From: Candidatus Izemoplasmatales bacterium
GTDB taxonomy: Bacteria; Bacillota_I; Bacilli_A; Izemoplasmatales; Hujiaoplasmataceae
Direction: 5' to 3'
DNA length: 7,007 bases
Assembly (NCBI GenBank): GCA_028694875.1
Contig: JAQVKB010000054.1
Coordinates: 1 to 7,007, forward strand
The notes beneath the pieces were generated by a model. It worked only from the letters and a program-made list of their open reading frames with translations. It was not told the DNA's origin and searched no databases. Positions 1-6,496 of the stretch are shown here, piece after piece (positions within the stretch are counted from its first letter, which is position 1; every line of letters starts with the position of its first letter). The position numbers and the translations under genes are program-made.

Positions 1-3000
1 CGATCTTTGATGATGCGGTTTTGCTTTTCTTTGGTCTTGGTTTCCTCAAAAGCTATTCGGTTGCTTGTCGCTTTGGCCTTCTCTACAGTCGTGTCAAAGG
101 CTTCCACATTCTTCTGATCGAGTGAAGTCTCAAGATCGATGAATTGATCAAACGGATGATCCATGGTCGGATGATCGGAGAGCAGTTTCCTCGCTTCCTT
201 TTGGCGAACTAGAAATTCTTGGAAATCGAGTGTATAATCTGCTGAAATTTGGGTGTATTTTGAGAGAAATTCGTCTTCCGCCATCGAAATTTGTTGGTAG
301 AGTGCCTTGTAATCTTCAGGGAGCCGTTCTTTGATACGATCGATTTCAAGAAGGTAAGTAGGTCGCGCTGAGAATTTCATTTCCTCAATTTCGGTATAGG
401 TGCGCATTAACTCCGCTTTCTTCTCTTCTATCATCTGAAGTTTTGCGGATTCCAGTTTGGCAATGGACTCGGAATAGGTATTCGGAATTTGGATTGCTTC
501 TTGGTCCAAAACTTGGAGGGAAGCTTGCCATTGTTTCATTTCCTCAGATCCCATTTTTTCAATGATGGAGATGTCGTGTTGTTTGAGCTCGGAGAGTCTC
601 GATGTCAACGATCGATGAGCTTTGTCATATTCACGAATTTCCAAGTCAATCGATAGTTGTTGTTTGTGATAAGCTTTCTCAAGATGCGATAAATCCTTTT
701 CGAATTTCTTTTCCACCTCGAGAATGAGTTTCTCGATTTCTTGTTTGATAAATCCAAGCGCCTTTTGTTCGGTTGTTACGGAGCTTTCGTAGATTTGATT
801 GATTTCTTTGACACGGGATTTTAACGATTCTTCAACACTACGGGCTTCATTCATCAGATGTTGGTTCAATTTGTCGCGTGCGCTACGGCGGAGTGTCGAA
901 CGAAAAATCATCCGATCATACTCACGTTGAACGACTTGAATGGTGCGCTGTGCCTGTTGAGAAGCTCGATGAAGGTACAAAACATCGGCTTCAAGTAGTT
1001 GTTTCTCCAAATCATCGAGTTCTTCTTGAAGCGTGGACTGTAATTTTGAAAAACGAAGGATGGATTTGGACAGAAAATCGTCGAGCAACATCCTTTGTTT
1101 TCGTTCGGATTTAGGCAACCCGTTCTCTAGAAAAACTACGGCGTCTCCGACGAAGGATTCAAAGGAGTGGTGTAGGTTCTCTTCGATGAAAGGATAACGA
1201 TCGAGTCGTTGGAATGGAAGCAGTAGATCTTTCACCAATCGAAGAATCTCATCCGTCGCGTTCATCCAATCCGGAACAAACATGTTACGCTGTTGGAAAT
1301 ATTCCACGAGGACCGAAACCGTTTGTTCCGAAAGCATCAACAAGCGATGCTTGTATGTCGAAAGGAATTGATCGAATAGGCTATCAATTTCTAATTTGGT
1401 GACATAAAACTCATGATGAATCAAATCGCATGCTTGGCGGTTGATCCTCGTTTTTTGTTCCGATTGATGCAAGACTTCGTCGCAGATTCGGTTTCTCATC
1501 TCAAGCAAGTGACGAGAATATTGATTCATGCCTTTCGAAGCCGATAACGTCGATACGATTTGTTCCGTCTGAACCTTCGACATGTCAATCAACGATTGCG
1601 CATGATGAATGTACTCGACGACTTCATCGCTTCCGTCTTTTTGCTTTTCAAATTGAAGCCTTGATTGATCGCGATATCGGCTCGCGTACAATGCTTGTAG
1701 TTTGTCCGCATGATGTCTCATTGTCGCGGAGGCAATTTCAAATTGGATGTCATTTTGCTGCTTCATGTTTTCAAAACGTAATCGGGAAAAATCCAGATCC
1801 TTGTCATAAGCAATCCGGTGAATTTGTTCTTCAAGTCGAGCAATTTCTTTCAAATACGAAGTTCTCGATACAAAGAGGTCATGATTTTCACGAAGCGTCG
1901 CGATTTCGCGTTGGATTCGTAAATATGCGGCCTCTTTTTCGAACGCATAAAGGGAGCGTTTGAGATTGTCATCGTGAGTGCGATCCGCAAAGTAATGGTC
2001 TTGTTCTAATGAAGCCAAATATTTGTCATAATCGCCCTGAATTTCGGCATTTTCCATCCGTTTTCGCATTTCTGCAATTTCCAAATGGTTCCGACTTTCG
2101 AGGGTGACAATGTCCCGACTATATGCGTCAATCTGTTGGATCATGTCTGCCAAGTTTTGAGTGACGCTATTGACACGTCCCATCAAACCAATCCGGTAAT
2201 CCTCCATGACTTTGGCATCACCATGGATGTAATCGACCATCGATTCCCCAAACGATTTGTTGAAGAGAATAAGATCGGAAAGAAGATTATCTAGTTCATC
2301 AAACGAGTCGTTGACATAGAAGGAGAAGTTGGAGTATAGATTCACGCTATTTTGGAAGAACGTGGTAGGCATGAAATAAGCGAGTCGAATCTCTTCGACA
2401 CGTTTAAAGGAATCAATTTTGATTTTCTTGATTTCGTTTTGATACTTTGAAATCAACAAATCAGCCATTGATTGGTTGCGTTTGAGTAAGTAATCCGCTT
2501 TGGCTTGAATGATCTCATACTGCATGATTGTTTTTTCCAGCAATTTGGGATCATTTTGACGATCCGCCTCGATGATGCGCGCGCCGATTGTGGCTTTGGA
2601 CGTTTCCAGTTCTTTGAGAATCAATCGTTCAAAATGGATCTTCTTTTGATTGACATCTTTGATTTGTTTCACATATTGTCGGATGACAGTTTGGTTGATC
2701 TGGGAATGCGGTTGCTGACGTTGATGGGAAAGCTGATTGATTTTCTCAATCTGTGTTTGATATCGTTCTGTTGTATTTTTAAACAATCCCGAAATCTTTT
2801 GCTTGGTCGATCGTAATTGATTGAGCGTTTCTAAAATATTATCGTTCATAAACGACGTGGCGTTCTTGGATTGCTCTGTTAATGTTTGCCTCAAGTCCAC
2901 GAGCGCATTTTTTGATTCTTCAATCGACCATAACAAATGATCCGCTTGTTCCGAAAGCAATTGTTGATATGCGACTTGCTTTTCGCTTTTCTTTCGATCT

Positions 3001-3455
3001 TCTTCAGCTATAAATTCGTGATGGACACGCATCTCATCATCAATGGCGTTGTCCGAGGATTCGACCATATCGAGGAAACGTTGATAGGCTTCATTCTTCA
3101 TGTCAAGGATGGAAGATATCACGTCGGAGTATGTCTTGGTTTCTTTTCCCTCGGCCAATTGGAGAGAAGCATCAAGTTGTGTTTGTTCTTCTTGGAAGGC
3201 TTTGAATTCTTCCTCGTAGCGATCTCGAATATAGGTGACGGCTTTGGCATAGGCCTCTTCGATTCGCATGTATTCATCCAGGGTTTCGAGTTCCTTTTTC
3301 TCGTAGGTTTTGGCGAGTTCGGATAATTTTGTTTGGTGTTCTTGTTCGAGGAGGTCAAGAGACTCTTCCAAATGAGTGGAAAGGAGGGAAAAATCGCGCT
3401 TTTTCAGTGGATATTCATCCATTTTATTTTGGATGATGTTTTTCTGTTTTGGCAT
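1..3455 (-). CDS. Very large coiled-coil protein of unknown function, 3' end outside the window
   Basis: I read this frame codon by codon and found no stop over 1151 codons; it remains open at the left edge. The start ATG (3453-3455) follows a strong AGGGGAGG site by 7 bases and begins MPKQKNIIQNK. The protein is rich in Glu, Lys, Gln, Leu, Asp and Arg with few Gly, Pro and Trp and two Cys seen, as expected for long alpha-helical coiled coils. Two stretches look more globular and aromatic: about residues 350-430 (including YFMPTTFF at 360-367) and about 680-790 (including VPDWMNATDE near 731). I see no signal peptide, hydrophobic membrane span or Walker A motif in the visible part, so it is probably cytoplasmic. 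An SMC, Rad50 or SbcC ATPase would show an N-terminal P-loop, and this does not. A structural, cytoskeletal or scaffold role is only a guess. It is divergent from ruvB. The frame is certain; the function is unknown. Confidence 0.9.
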   Translation of the reverse strand, partial: MPKQKNIIQNKMDEYPLKKRDFSLLSTHLEESLDLLEQEHQTKLSELAKTYEKKELETLDEYMRIEEAYAKAVTYIRDRYEEEFKAFQEEQTQLDASLQLAEGKETKTYSDVISSILDMKNEAYQRFLDMVESSDNAIDDEMRVHHEFIAEEDRKKSEKQVAYQQLLSEQADHLLWSIEESKNALVDLRQTLTEQSKNATSFMNDNILETLNQLRSTKQKISGLFKNTTERYQTQIEKINQLSHQRQQPHSQINQTVIRQYVKQIKDVNQKKIHFERLILKELETSKATIGARIIEADRQNDPKLLEKTIMQYEIIQAKADYLLKRNQSMADLLISKYQNEIKKIKIDSFKRVEEIRLAYFMPTTFFQNSVNLYSNFSFYVNDSFDELDNLLSDLILFNKSFGESMVDYIHGDAKVMEDYRIGLMGRVNSVTQNLADMIQQIDAYSRDIVTLESRNHLEIAEMRKRMENAEIQGDYDKYLASLEQDHYFADRTHDDNLKRSLYAFEKEAAYLRIQREIATLRENHDLFVSRTSYLKEIARLEEQIHRIAYDKDLDFSRLRFENMKQQNDIQFEIASATMRHHADKLQALYASRYRDQSRLQFEKQKDGSDEVVEYIHHAQSLIDMSKVQTEQIVSTLSASKGMNQYSRHLLEMRNRICDEVLHQSEQKTRINRQACDLIHHEFYVTKLEIDSLFDQFLSTYKHRLLMLSEQTVSVLVEYFQQRNMFVPDWMNATDEILRLVKDLLLPFQRLDRYPFIEENLHHSFESFVGDAVVFLENGLPKSERKQRMLLDDFLSKSILRFSKLQSTLQEELDDLEKQLLEADVLYLHRASQQAQRTIQVVQREYDRMIFRSTLRRSARDKLNQHLMNEARSVEESLKSRVKEINQIYESSVTTEQKALGFIKQEIEKLILEVEKKFEKDLSHLEKAYHKQQLSIDLEIREYDKAHRSLTSRLSELKQHDISIIEKMGSEEMKQWQASLQVLDQEAIQIPNTYSESIAKLESAKLQMIEEKKAELMRTYTEIEEMKFSARPTYLLEIDRIKERLPEDYKALYQQISMAEDEFLSKYTQISADYTLDFQEFLVRQKEARKLLSDHPTMDHPFDQFIDLETSLDQKNVEAFDTTVEKAKATSNRIAFEETKTKEKQNRIIKD

Positions 3456-3462
3456 AGGATTT

Positions 3463-3470
3463 CCTCCCCT
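3463..3470 (-). promoter_or_regulatory. Ribosome binding site of the coiled-coil gene
   Basis: Read on the minus strand this is AGGGGAGG, a near-perfect Shine-Dalgarno sequence 7 bases before the ATG at 3453-3455. It favours this start over the next in-frame ATG, which is codon 12. Confidence 0.85.
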
Positions 3471-3486
3471 CTCAATCGATAATTCA

Positions 3487-3515
3487 ATTATAATATAGTT
3501 CGTACCCTAATTCAA
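3487..3515 (-). promoter_or_regulatory. Sigma-A type promoter of the coiled-coil gene
   Basis: On the minus strand there is TTGAAT (3510-3515), a 17-base spacer and a perfect TATAAT (3487-3492). Transcription would start near 3480, giving a leader of about 25 nt that contains the ribosome binding site. The assignment rests on consensus match and position. Confidence 0.7.
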
Positions 3516-3556
3516 CCAAAGCGAGGAAATAAATCTGATGAAAAACACCTTCGTTT

Positions 3557-3565
3557 TGATATAAT
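3557..3565 (+). promoter_or_regulatory. Extended -10 promoter of ruvB-queA
   Basis: TGATATAAT is a perfect -10 hexamer (3560-3565) preceded by the TGn extension, which can make a -35 box unnecessary. No good -35 is visible 16-18 bases upstream. The predicted start, around 3571-3573, lies almost at the ribosome binding site, so the leader would be only about 13 nt. A 7-bp inverted repeat (3544-3550 and 3573-3579) flanks the element. Confidence 0.65.
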
Positions 3566-3571
3566 GGATGT

Positions 3572-3577
3572 GAGGTG
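3572..3577 (+). promoter_or_regulatory. Ribosome binding site of ruvB
   Basis: GAGGTG lies 7 bases before the ATG at 3585 and fixes the ruvB start. It sits at or very near the predicted 5' end of the mRNA, so the transcript may start further upstream or have a very short leader. Confidence 0.7.
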
Positions 3578-3584
3578 TTAGACC

Positions 3585-4592
3585 ATGGATAAACGGATTA
3601 TCGCCAATAATTTGCTCCTAGATGATGAACTCGAAGCGACGCTTCGCCCTCGAAAATTCCTCGAATATATTGGCCAAGCCAATGTGAAGGAAATGATTCA
3701 GGTCGCTGTCGAAGCCGCGAAGAAGCGCAATGAGTCTCTCGATCATGTTCTTCTATATGGCCCTCCTGGACTGGGGAAAACGACGTTAGCCCAAGTCATC
3801 GCCAACGAACTTGGCGTCAACATGAAGATCGTTTCTGGACCCACTGTCGAACGAACTGGGGATCTTGCAGCGATTTTAACATCCCTTGAACCGGGGGATG
3901 TTCTTTTCATTGACGAAATTCATCGACTAACCAAAATTGTCGAAGAAATCTTGTATTCTTCGATGGAAGACTTTGTGATTGATATTGTCGTAGGTAAAGA
4001 TTCCGGAGCCAAATCGATTCGCGTTGATTTACCTCCGTTTACGCTGATTGGCGCCACCACCCGTTTTGGTGATTTGACTGGACCTTTACGCGATCGATTT
4101 GGGATTGTGCATAAACTAGAATTTTATAACGAAAAGGACCTGCAAACCATTTGCACAAGAACGGCGGGTATCTATGCTTGTCCTGTGGAACAAGGCGCGG
4201 TAGTAGAACTTGCCAAACGTTCGAGAGGGACTCCTCGGATTGTAAACCGTTTGTTCCGACGTGTCCGAGATTTCGCCGATATTTTGGGCGATGGCACAGT
4301 CACGTACGACATCACACGGATGGCGCTCGATAAACTGAAAATTGATGAACAAGGATTGGATCGAAAAGACAGAGAGTATCTTCTCGGCATCATCGAGAAA
4401 TATCATGGTGGCCCCGTCGGCCTTGAAACGATTGCGACCTCGATTAGTGAAGATCCCGCAACGCTTGAAGATGTGTATGAACCGTTCTTGATTCAAAAGG
4501 GCTTTATTCAACGGACGCCTCGTGGTCGCGTGGTCACAGAAAAAGGATATCGACACCTCAAAAAAGGATATCAAGGAACGTTATTTGAATGA
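3585..4592 (+). CDS. ruvB: Holliday junction branch migration ATPase RuvB
   Basis: RuvB is the hexameric AAA+ motor that, loaded by RuvA, drives branch migration of Holliday junctions during recombinational repair in the cytoplasm. The 335-residue product has the usual family length and all landmarks: an N-terminal LRPRKFLEYIGQ segment (20-31), Walker A GPPGLGKT (59-66), Walker B with VLFIDEIH (106-113), sensor 1 GATTR (156-160), the arginine-finger region GPLRDRFG (166-173), sensor 2 around GTPRIVNR (215-222), and the C-terminal winged-helix DNA-binding domain with GGPVGLETIA (275-284) and FIQRTPRGR (307-315). No key residue is missing. Its TGA stop overlaps the queA start in an ATGA, indicating translational coupling. 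The ruvA gene, often directly upstream, is absent here; the neighbour is instead the divergent coiled-coil gene. No LexA-type operator was found upstream. Confidence 0.98.
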   Translation: MDKRIIANNLLLDDELEATLRPRKFLEYIGQANVKEMIQVAVEAAKKRNESLDHVLLYGPPGLGKTTLAQVIANELGVNMKIVSGPTVERTGDLAAILTSLEPGDVLFIDEIHRLTKIVEEILYSSMEDFVIDIVVGKDSGAKSIRVDLPPFTLIGATTRFGDLTGPLRDRFGIVHKLEFYNEKDLQTICTRTAGIYACPVEQGAVVELAKRSRGTPRIVNRLFRRVRDFADILGDGTVTYDITRMALDKLKIDEQGLDRKDREYLLGIIEKYHGGPVGLETIATSISEDPATLEDVYEPFLIQKGFIQRTPRGRVVTEKGYRHLKKGYQGTLFE

Positions 4593-5626
4593 AAACAGCT
4601 GATTTTGATTACGTGTTGCCAGAGGAACTGATTGCACAAACCCCTCTTGAAAACCGAAGTGCATCGCGATTGCTTGTTTGCCATCGCGATAATTTTGAAA
4701 AAACACATACCACCTTTGATCATTTAGGAGATTTTTTGACCCCAGGGGATGTTTTGGTGTTCAATGATACCAAGGTGTTACCGGCGAGACTTCATGGCAT
4801 CAAAGGATCGACCCATGCACACATCGAACTTTTATTACTCCAAGATTTGGGTGACAATCGTTGGGAAGCGATTGTTCGTCCAGCGCGAAGAGTCGGCCTT
4901 GGCGATCGCGTATCTTTTGGTGAAGATCAACTCATCGCGGTTTGCGATGGATTGGGAGAAGAAGGCATTCGCACCTTCCGTCTCGAATATCAAGGGGTTT
5001 TGTTGGAAGTTCTGGATCGACTTGGAGAGATGCCTCTTCCCCCTTATATTCATGAGAAGTTGAAGGACCAAAACCGTTATCAAACGGTATATTCTGCGGT
5101 TCCAGGAAGTGCTGCTGCTCCGACGGCTGGTCTACACTTCACCAAACCACTGCTGGCAGAACTTCAAGCCCAAGGAATTGAAACCATCTTTTTGACCCTT
5201 CATGTAGGACTCGGGACGTTTCGCCCTGTGAATGTGGAAGATGTGGAAACCCATCAGATGCATAGTGAATATTATTCCGTTTCTCCGGAAGCCGCAAAAA
5301 AACTGAACAAAGCGAAGGAAGAAGGAAGACGCATCATCGCCGTAGGAACAACTTCCACCCGAACTCTTGAAACGCTCATGAAGAAACACGGCCATTTTAT
5401 TGGTGAGTCTGGGTTCACCAATATCTTCATCTATCCAGGGTATCAGTTTGAAGCGATCGACGCCTTGATTACGAATTTTCACCTTCCCAAATCCACACTG
5501 ATGATGCTCGTTTCCGCTTTGGCATCGAAGGAAATCATCATGAGTGCATATGCAGAAGCTGTCCAAATGAAATATCGTTTTTTCTCCTTTGGAGATTCGA
5601 TGTTTATTACCAACAAAAAAGGCTGA
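4589..5626 (+). CDS. queA: S-adenosylmethionine:tRNA ribosyltransferase-isomerase QueA
   Basis: QueA transfers and isomerises the ribosyl moiety of S-adenosylmethionine onto preQ1 at the wobble position (34) of GUN-anticodon tRNAs, making epoxyqueuosine. The 345-residue length is typical. Family signatures run the full length: LPEELIAQTPLENRSASRLL (10-29), FNDTKVLPARL (58-68), MPLPPYI (148-154), YQTVYSAVPGSAAAPTAGLH (164-183), LHVGLGTFRPV (204-214), HSEYYSV (225-231), TTSTRTLE (254-261), and IYPGYQFEAIDALITNFHLP (281-300). The ATG overlaps the ruvB stop by 4 bp; a modest AAGGA (4573-4577) lies 11 bases upstream, so initiation is probably coupled to ruvB. The last codons (AAA AAA GGC TGA) form the left arm of the terminator. 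The tgt gene that often follows queA is not here; the next gene is the converging precursor transporter, which supports a queuosine salvage role. Confidence 0.98.
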   Translation: MKTADFDYVLPEELIAQTPLENRSASRLLVCHRDNFEKTHTTFDHLGDFLTPGDVLVFNDTKVLPARLHGIKGSTHAHIELLLLQDLGDNRWEAIVRPARRVGLGDRVSFGEDQLIAVCDGLGEEGIRTFRLEYQGVLLEVLDRLGEMPLPPYIHEKLKDQNRYQTVYSAVPGSAAAPTAGLHFTKPLLAELQAQGIETIFLTLHVGLGTFRPVNVEDVETHQMHSEYYSVSPEAAKKLNKAKEEGRRIIAVGTTSTRTLETLMKKHGHFIGESGFTNIFIYPGYQFEAIDALITNFHLPKSTLMMLVSALASKEIIMSAYAEAVQMKYRFFSFGDSMFITNKKG

Positions 5627-5642
5627 AATTTTCAGCCTTTTT
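5615..5642. terminator. Bidirectional intrinsic terminator shared by queA and yhhQ
   Basis: A run of six A (5615-5620), stem GGCTGA (5621-5626), loop AATTT, stem TCAGCC (5632-5637) and five T (5638-5642) form a symmetric Rho-independent terminator that works on either strand. The plus arm encodes the last Lys-Gly-stop of QueA, and the minus arm encodes the last Lys-Gly-stop of YhhQ, so both stop codons sit inside the stem with 5 bp between the genes. Confidence 0.9.
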
Positions 5643-6327
5643 CTTCGAATAATTCGAGGGGTTTGATCCGTTTCATGAGATACAAGAACGGGGTATCCAA
5701 TGCCGCTACAATGACTTTAATCACATAGGTTGTCAACGCAATTTCCACCAAATCTTGAAAAATGTAAAATGACGAAAGTCCAATGGAAACAAAAATAATC
5801 GTATCGATGGCCTGGGAAATCATCGTCGAACCATTGTTTCGTAACCAAAGCCAACGATTCCCTGGTAATTTCGACTTAATCCACTGAAACAACGTGACAT
5901 CAAGCAACTGACTGACGATAAAAGCCGTCATGCTTCCAAGCACAACCCAAAACCAGAATTGAAAAATCGTGACCAAAGCACCTTGTCCAGTATCCGAAGC
6001 AGAGGGTTGAAATAGAATCGAGAGTTGCATCAAAATCAAGCTTGCAATCATGACATAGAAGCCCATATAAACGGCCTTCTTGGCAGACTTTTTGCCGTAG
6101 ATCTCATTCAGAGCATCGGTACCCAAAAAGATGGTGCCATACATGATGTTTCCGAGTGTCGCGATGTAACCGAAAAGTTCCACACTCTTAATCACTTGGA
6201 TGTTCGCAAGAATTGTCGCAATCCCAACCCAAACAAAAATCCCCATTTTCCCGAACAATTTGTACATTCCAATTAAAAGTACAAAGTTTGTAAGGGCGAA
6301 TATTAACCATAACCATTCATTTGCCAA
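5632..6327 (-). CDS. yhhQ: Queuosine precursor transporter, YhhQ/QPTR (VUT) family
   Basis: This is an inner-membrane transporter of the family (COG1738, TIGR00697) that imports queuosine precursors such as preQ0 and preQ1. With the TTG start at 6325-6327 the product has 231 residues, the usual size. It is strongly hydrophobic with about six to seven membrane spans, near residues 5-25, 28-48, 54-70, 85-107, 117-140, 168-190 and 194-217. Family motifs are ANIQVIKSVELFGYIATLGN (41-60), GTDALNEIYGKKSAKKAV (69-86), SQLLDVTLFQWIK (139-151) and LWLRNNGSTMISQAIDTIIF (160-179). The start is TTG rather than ATG: GGAGG (6337-6341) lies 9 bases upstream, while an in-frame ATG at 6475-6477 would add 50 non-family residues and lies upstream of the promoter. 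It converges on queA, sharing its terminator. Exact substrate (preQ0, preQ1 or queuine) cannot be read from sequence. Confidence 0.93.
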   Translation of the reverse strand: MANEWLWLIFALTNFVLLIGMYKLFGKMGIFVWVGIATILANIQVIKSVELFGYIATLGNIMYGTIFLGTDALNEIYGKKSAKKAVYMGFYVMIASLILMQLSILFQPSASDTGQGALVTIFQFWFWVVLGSMTAFIVSQLLDVTLFQWIKSKLPGNRWLWLRNNGSTMISQAIDTIIFVSIGLSSFYIFQDLVEIALTTYVIKVIVAALDTPFLYLMKRIKPLELFEEKG

Positions 6328-6336
6328 AAGAAAATA

Positions 6337-6341
6337 CCTCC
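6337..6341 (-). promoter_or_regulatory. Ribosome binding site that selects the TTG start of yhhQ
   Basis: Read on the minus strand this is GGAGG, 9 bases before the TTG codon at 6325-6327. No ATG follows at suitable spacing; the next in-frame ATG would be codon 21, inside the first membrane span. Its first two G residues could pair with the loop of the upstream hairpin. Confidence 0.8.
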
Positions 6342-6376
6342 ATAGTTTTGATATCGCAGGATGGTTTCGAACTGCG
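6337..6376 (-). ncRNA. Candidate preQ1-like riboswitch in the yhhQ leader
   Basis: On the minus strand, hairpin CGCAG (6372-6376), a 12-nt loop TTCGAAACCATC (6360-6371) and CTGCG (6355-6359) is followed by an A-containing tail ATATCAAAACTATGGAGG that ends in the ribosome binding site. Known preQ1-I riboswitches have a 5-bp stem with a loop of about this size, then an A-rich tail that folds back as an H-type pseudoknot near the RBS. Here loop bases CCAT (6361-6364) can pair with tail ATGG (6340-6343), hiding two G residues of GGAGG. The gene downstream is a queuosine precursor transporter, which fits. Against it, the loop does not keep the UAG/CUA pairing of the Bacillus type, so this may be a variant or another translational control hairpin. 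Confidence 0.45.
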
Positions 6377-6387
6377 GTTGCCAGTCT

Positions 6388-6415
6388 ATTATACCATCGC
6401 GTATTTTTTTTGCAA
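6388..6415 (-). promoter_or_regulatory. Sigma-A type promoter of yhhQ
   Basis: On the minus strand TTGCAA (6410-6415) is followed by a 16-base A-rich spacer and a perfect TATAAT (6388-6393). Transcription should start near 6381, giving a leader of about 54 nt that consists almost entirely of the candidate riboswitch and the ribosome binding site. Confidence 0.7.
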
Positions 6416-6426
6416 CCCAAAGGTCG

Positions 6427-6442
6427 TTTTACAATTGTAAAA
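6427..6442. promoter_or_regulatory. Perfect 16-bp palindrome, probable operator
   Basis: TTTTACAATTGTAAAA is its own reverse complement and lies between the divergent yhhQ and pduL promoters. It covers the pduL -35 box (6435-6440), so a bound protein should block that promoter; it lies 11 bp upstream of the yhhQ -35. The core TACAATTGTA (6430-6439) fits the TACANNTGTA box of CopY/BlaI/MecI-family repressors, but an AT-rich palindrome could serve other regulators too. No regulator gene is in the window. Confidence 0.5.
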
Positions 6443-6463
6443 AAGCGCAGAAAGTAGTACAAT
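6435..6463 (+). promoter_or_regulatory. Sigma-A type promoter of pduL
   Basis: TTGTAA (6435-6440), a 17-base spacer and TACAAT (6458-6463) make a reasonable promoter with 4 of 6 and 5 of 6 consensus matches. The start would be near 6470, giving a leader of about 27 nt. The -35 box is the right half of the 16-bp palindrome. Confidence 0.6.
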
Positions 6464-6484
6464 ATCGATGATGACATTTCTTAC

Positions 6485-6491
6485 AAGGAGG
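6485..6491 (+). promoter_or_regulatory. Ribosome binding site of pduL
   Basis: AAGGAGG is a full Shine-Dalgarno match 5 bases before the ATG at 6497 and supports that start. Confidence 0.85.
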
Positions 6492-6496
6492 CACTC

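Noticed and set aside
878..3326. Several plus-strand reading frames of 60-130 codons (such as 878-1114, 1661-1963, 2505-2816, 2937-3326) and the minus-strand frame 3119-3358
   Set aside because: They lie inside the continuous 1151-codon minus-strand gene in other frames, have no good ribosome binding sites and resemble no family.
1..3455. Assignment of the large coiled-coil gene as SMC, SbcC or Rad50
   Set aside because: These have an N-terminal Walker A motif within the first 50 residues; none is present here.
3456..3584. A LexA/SOS operator upstream of ruvB
   Set aside because: Only a CGAAC half site is present (minus strand, near 3499-3503), without the facing GTTCG at the right distance.
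4902..4909. GCGATCGC resembling the cyanobacterial HIP1 element
   Set aside because: It occurs once, and the gene content and codon use are not cyanobacterial.
4116..5566. Alternative frames inside ruvB and queA (4116-4574, 4151-4333, 4172-4393, 4749-5063, 4835-5083, 5132-5566)
   Set aside because: They are shadows of two well-conserved genes whose own frames carry every family motif.
6328..6477. A 50-residue N-terminal extension of yhhQ starting at ATG 6475-6477
   Set aside because: It starts upstream of the yhhQ promoter, lacks a ribosome binding site and is not part of the transporter family; TTG at 6325-6327 has GGAGG at proper spacing.
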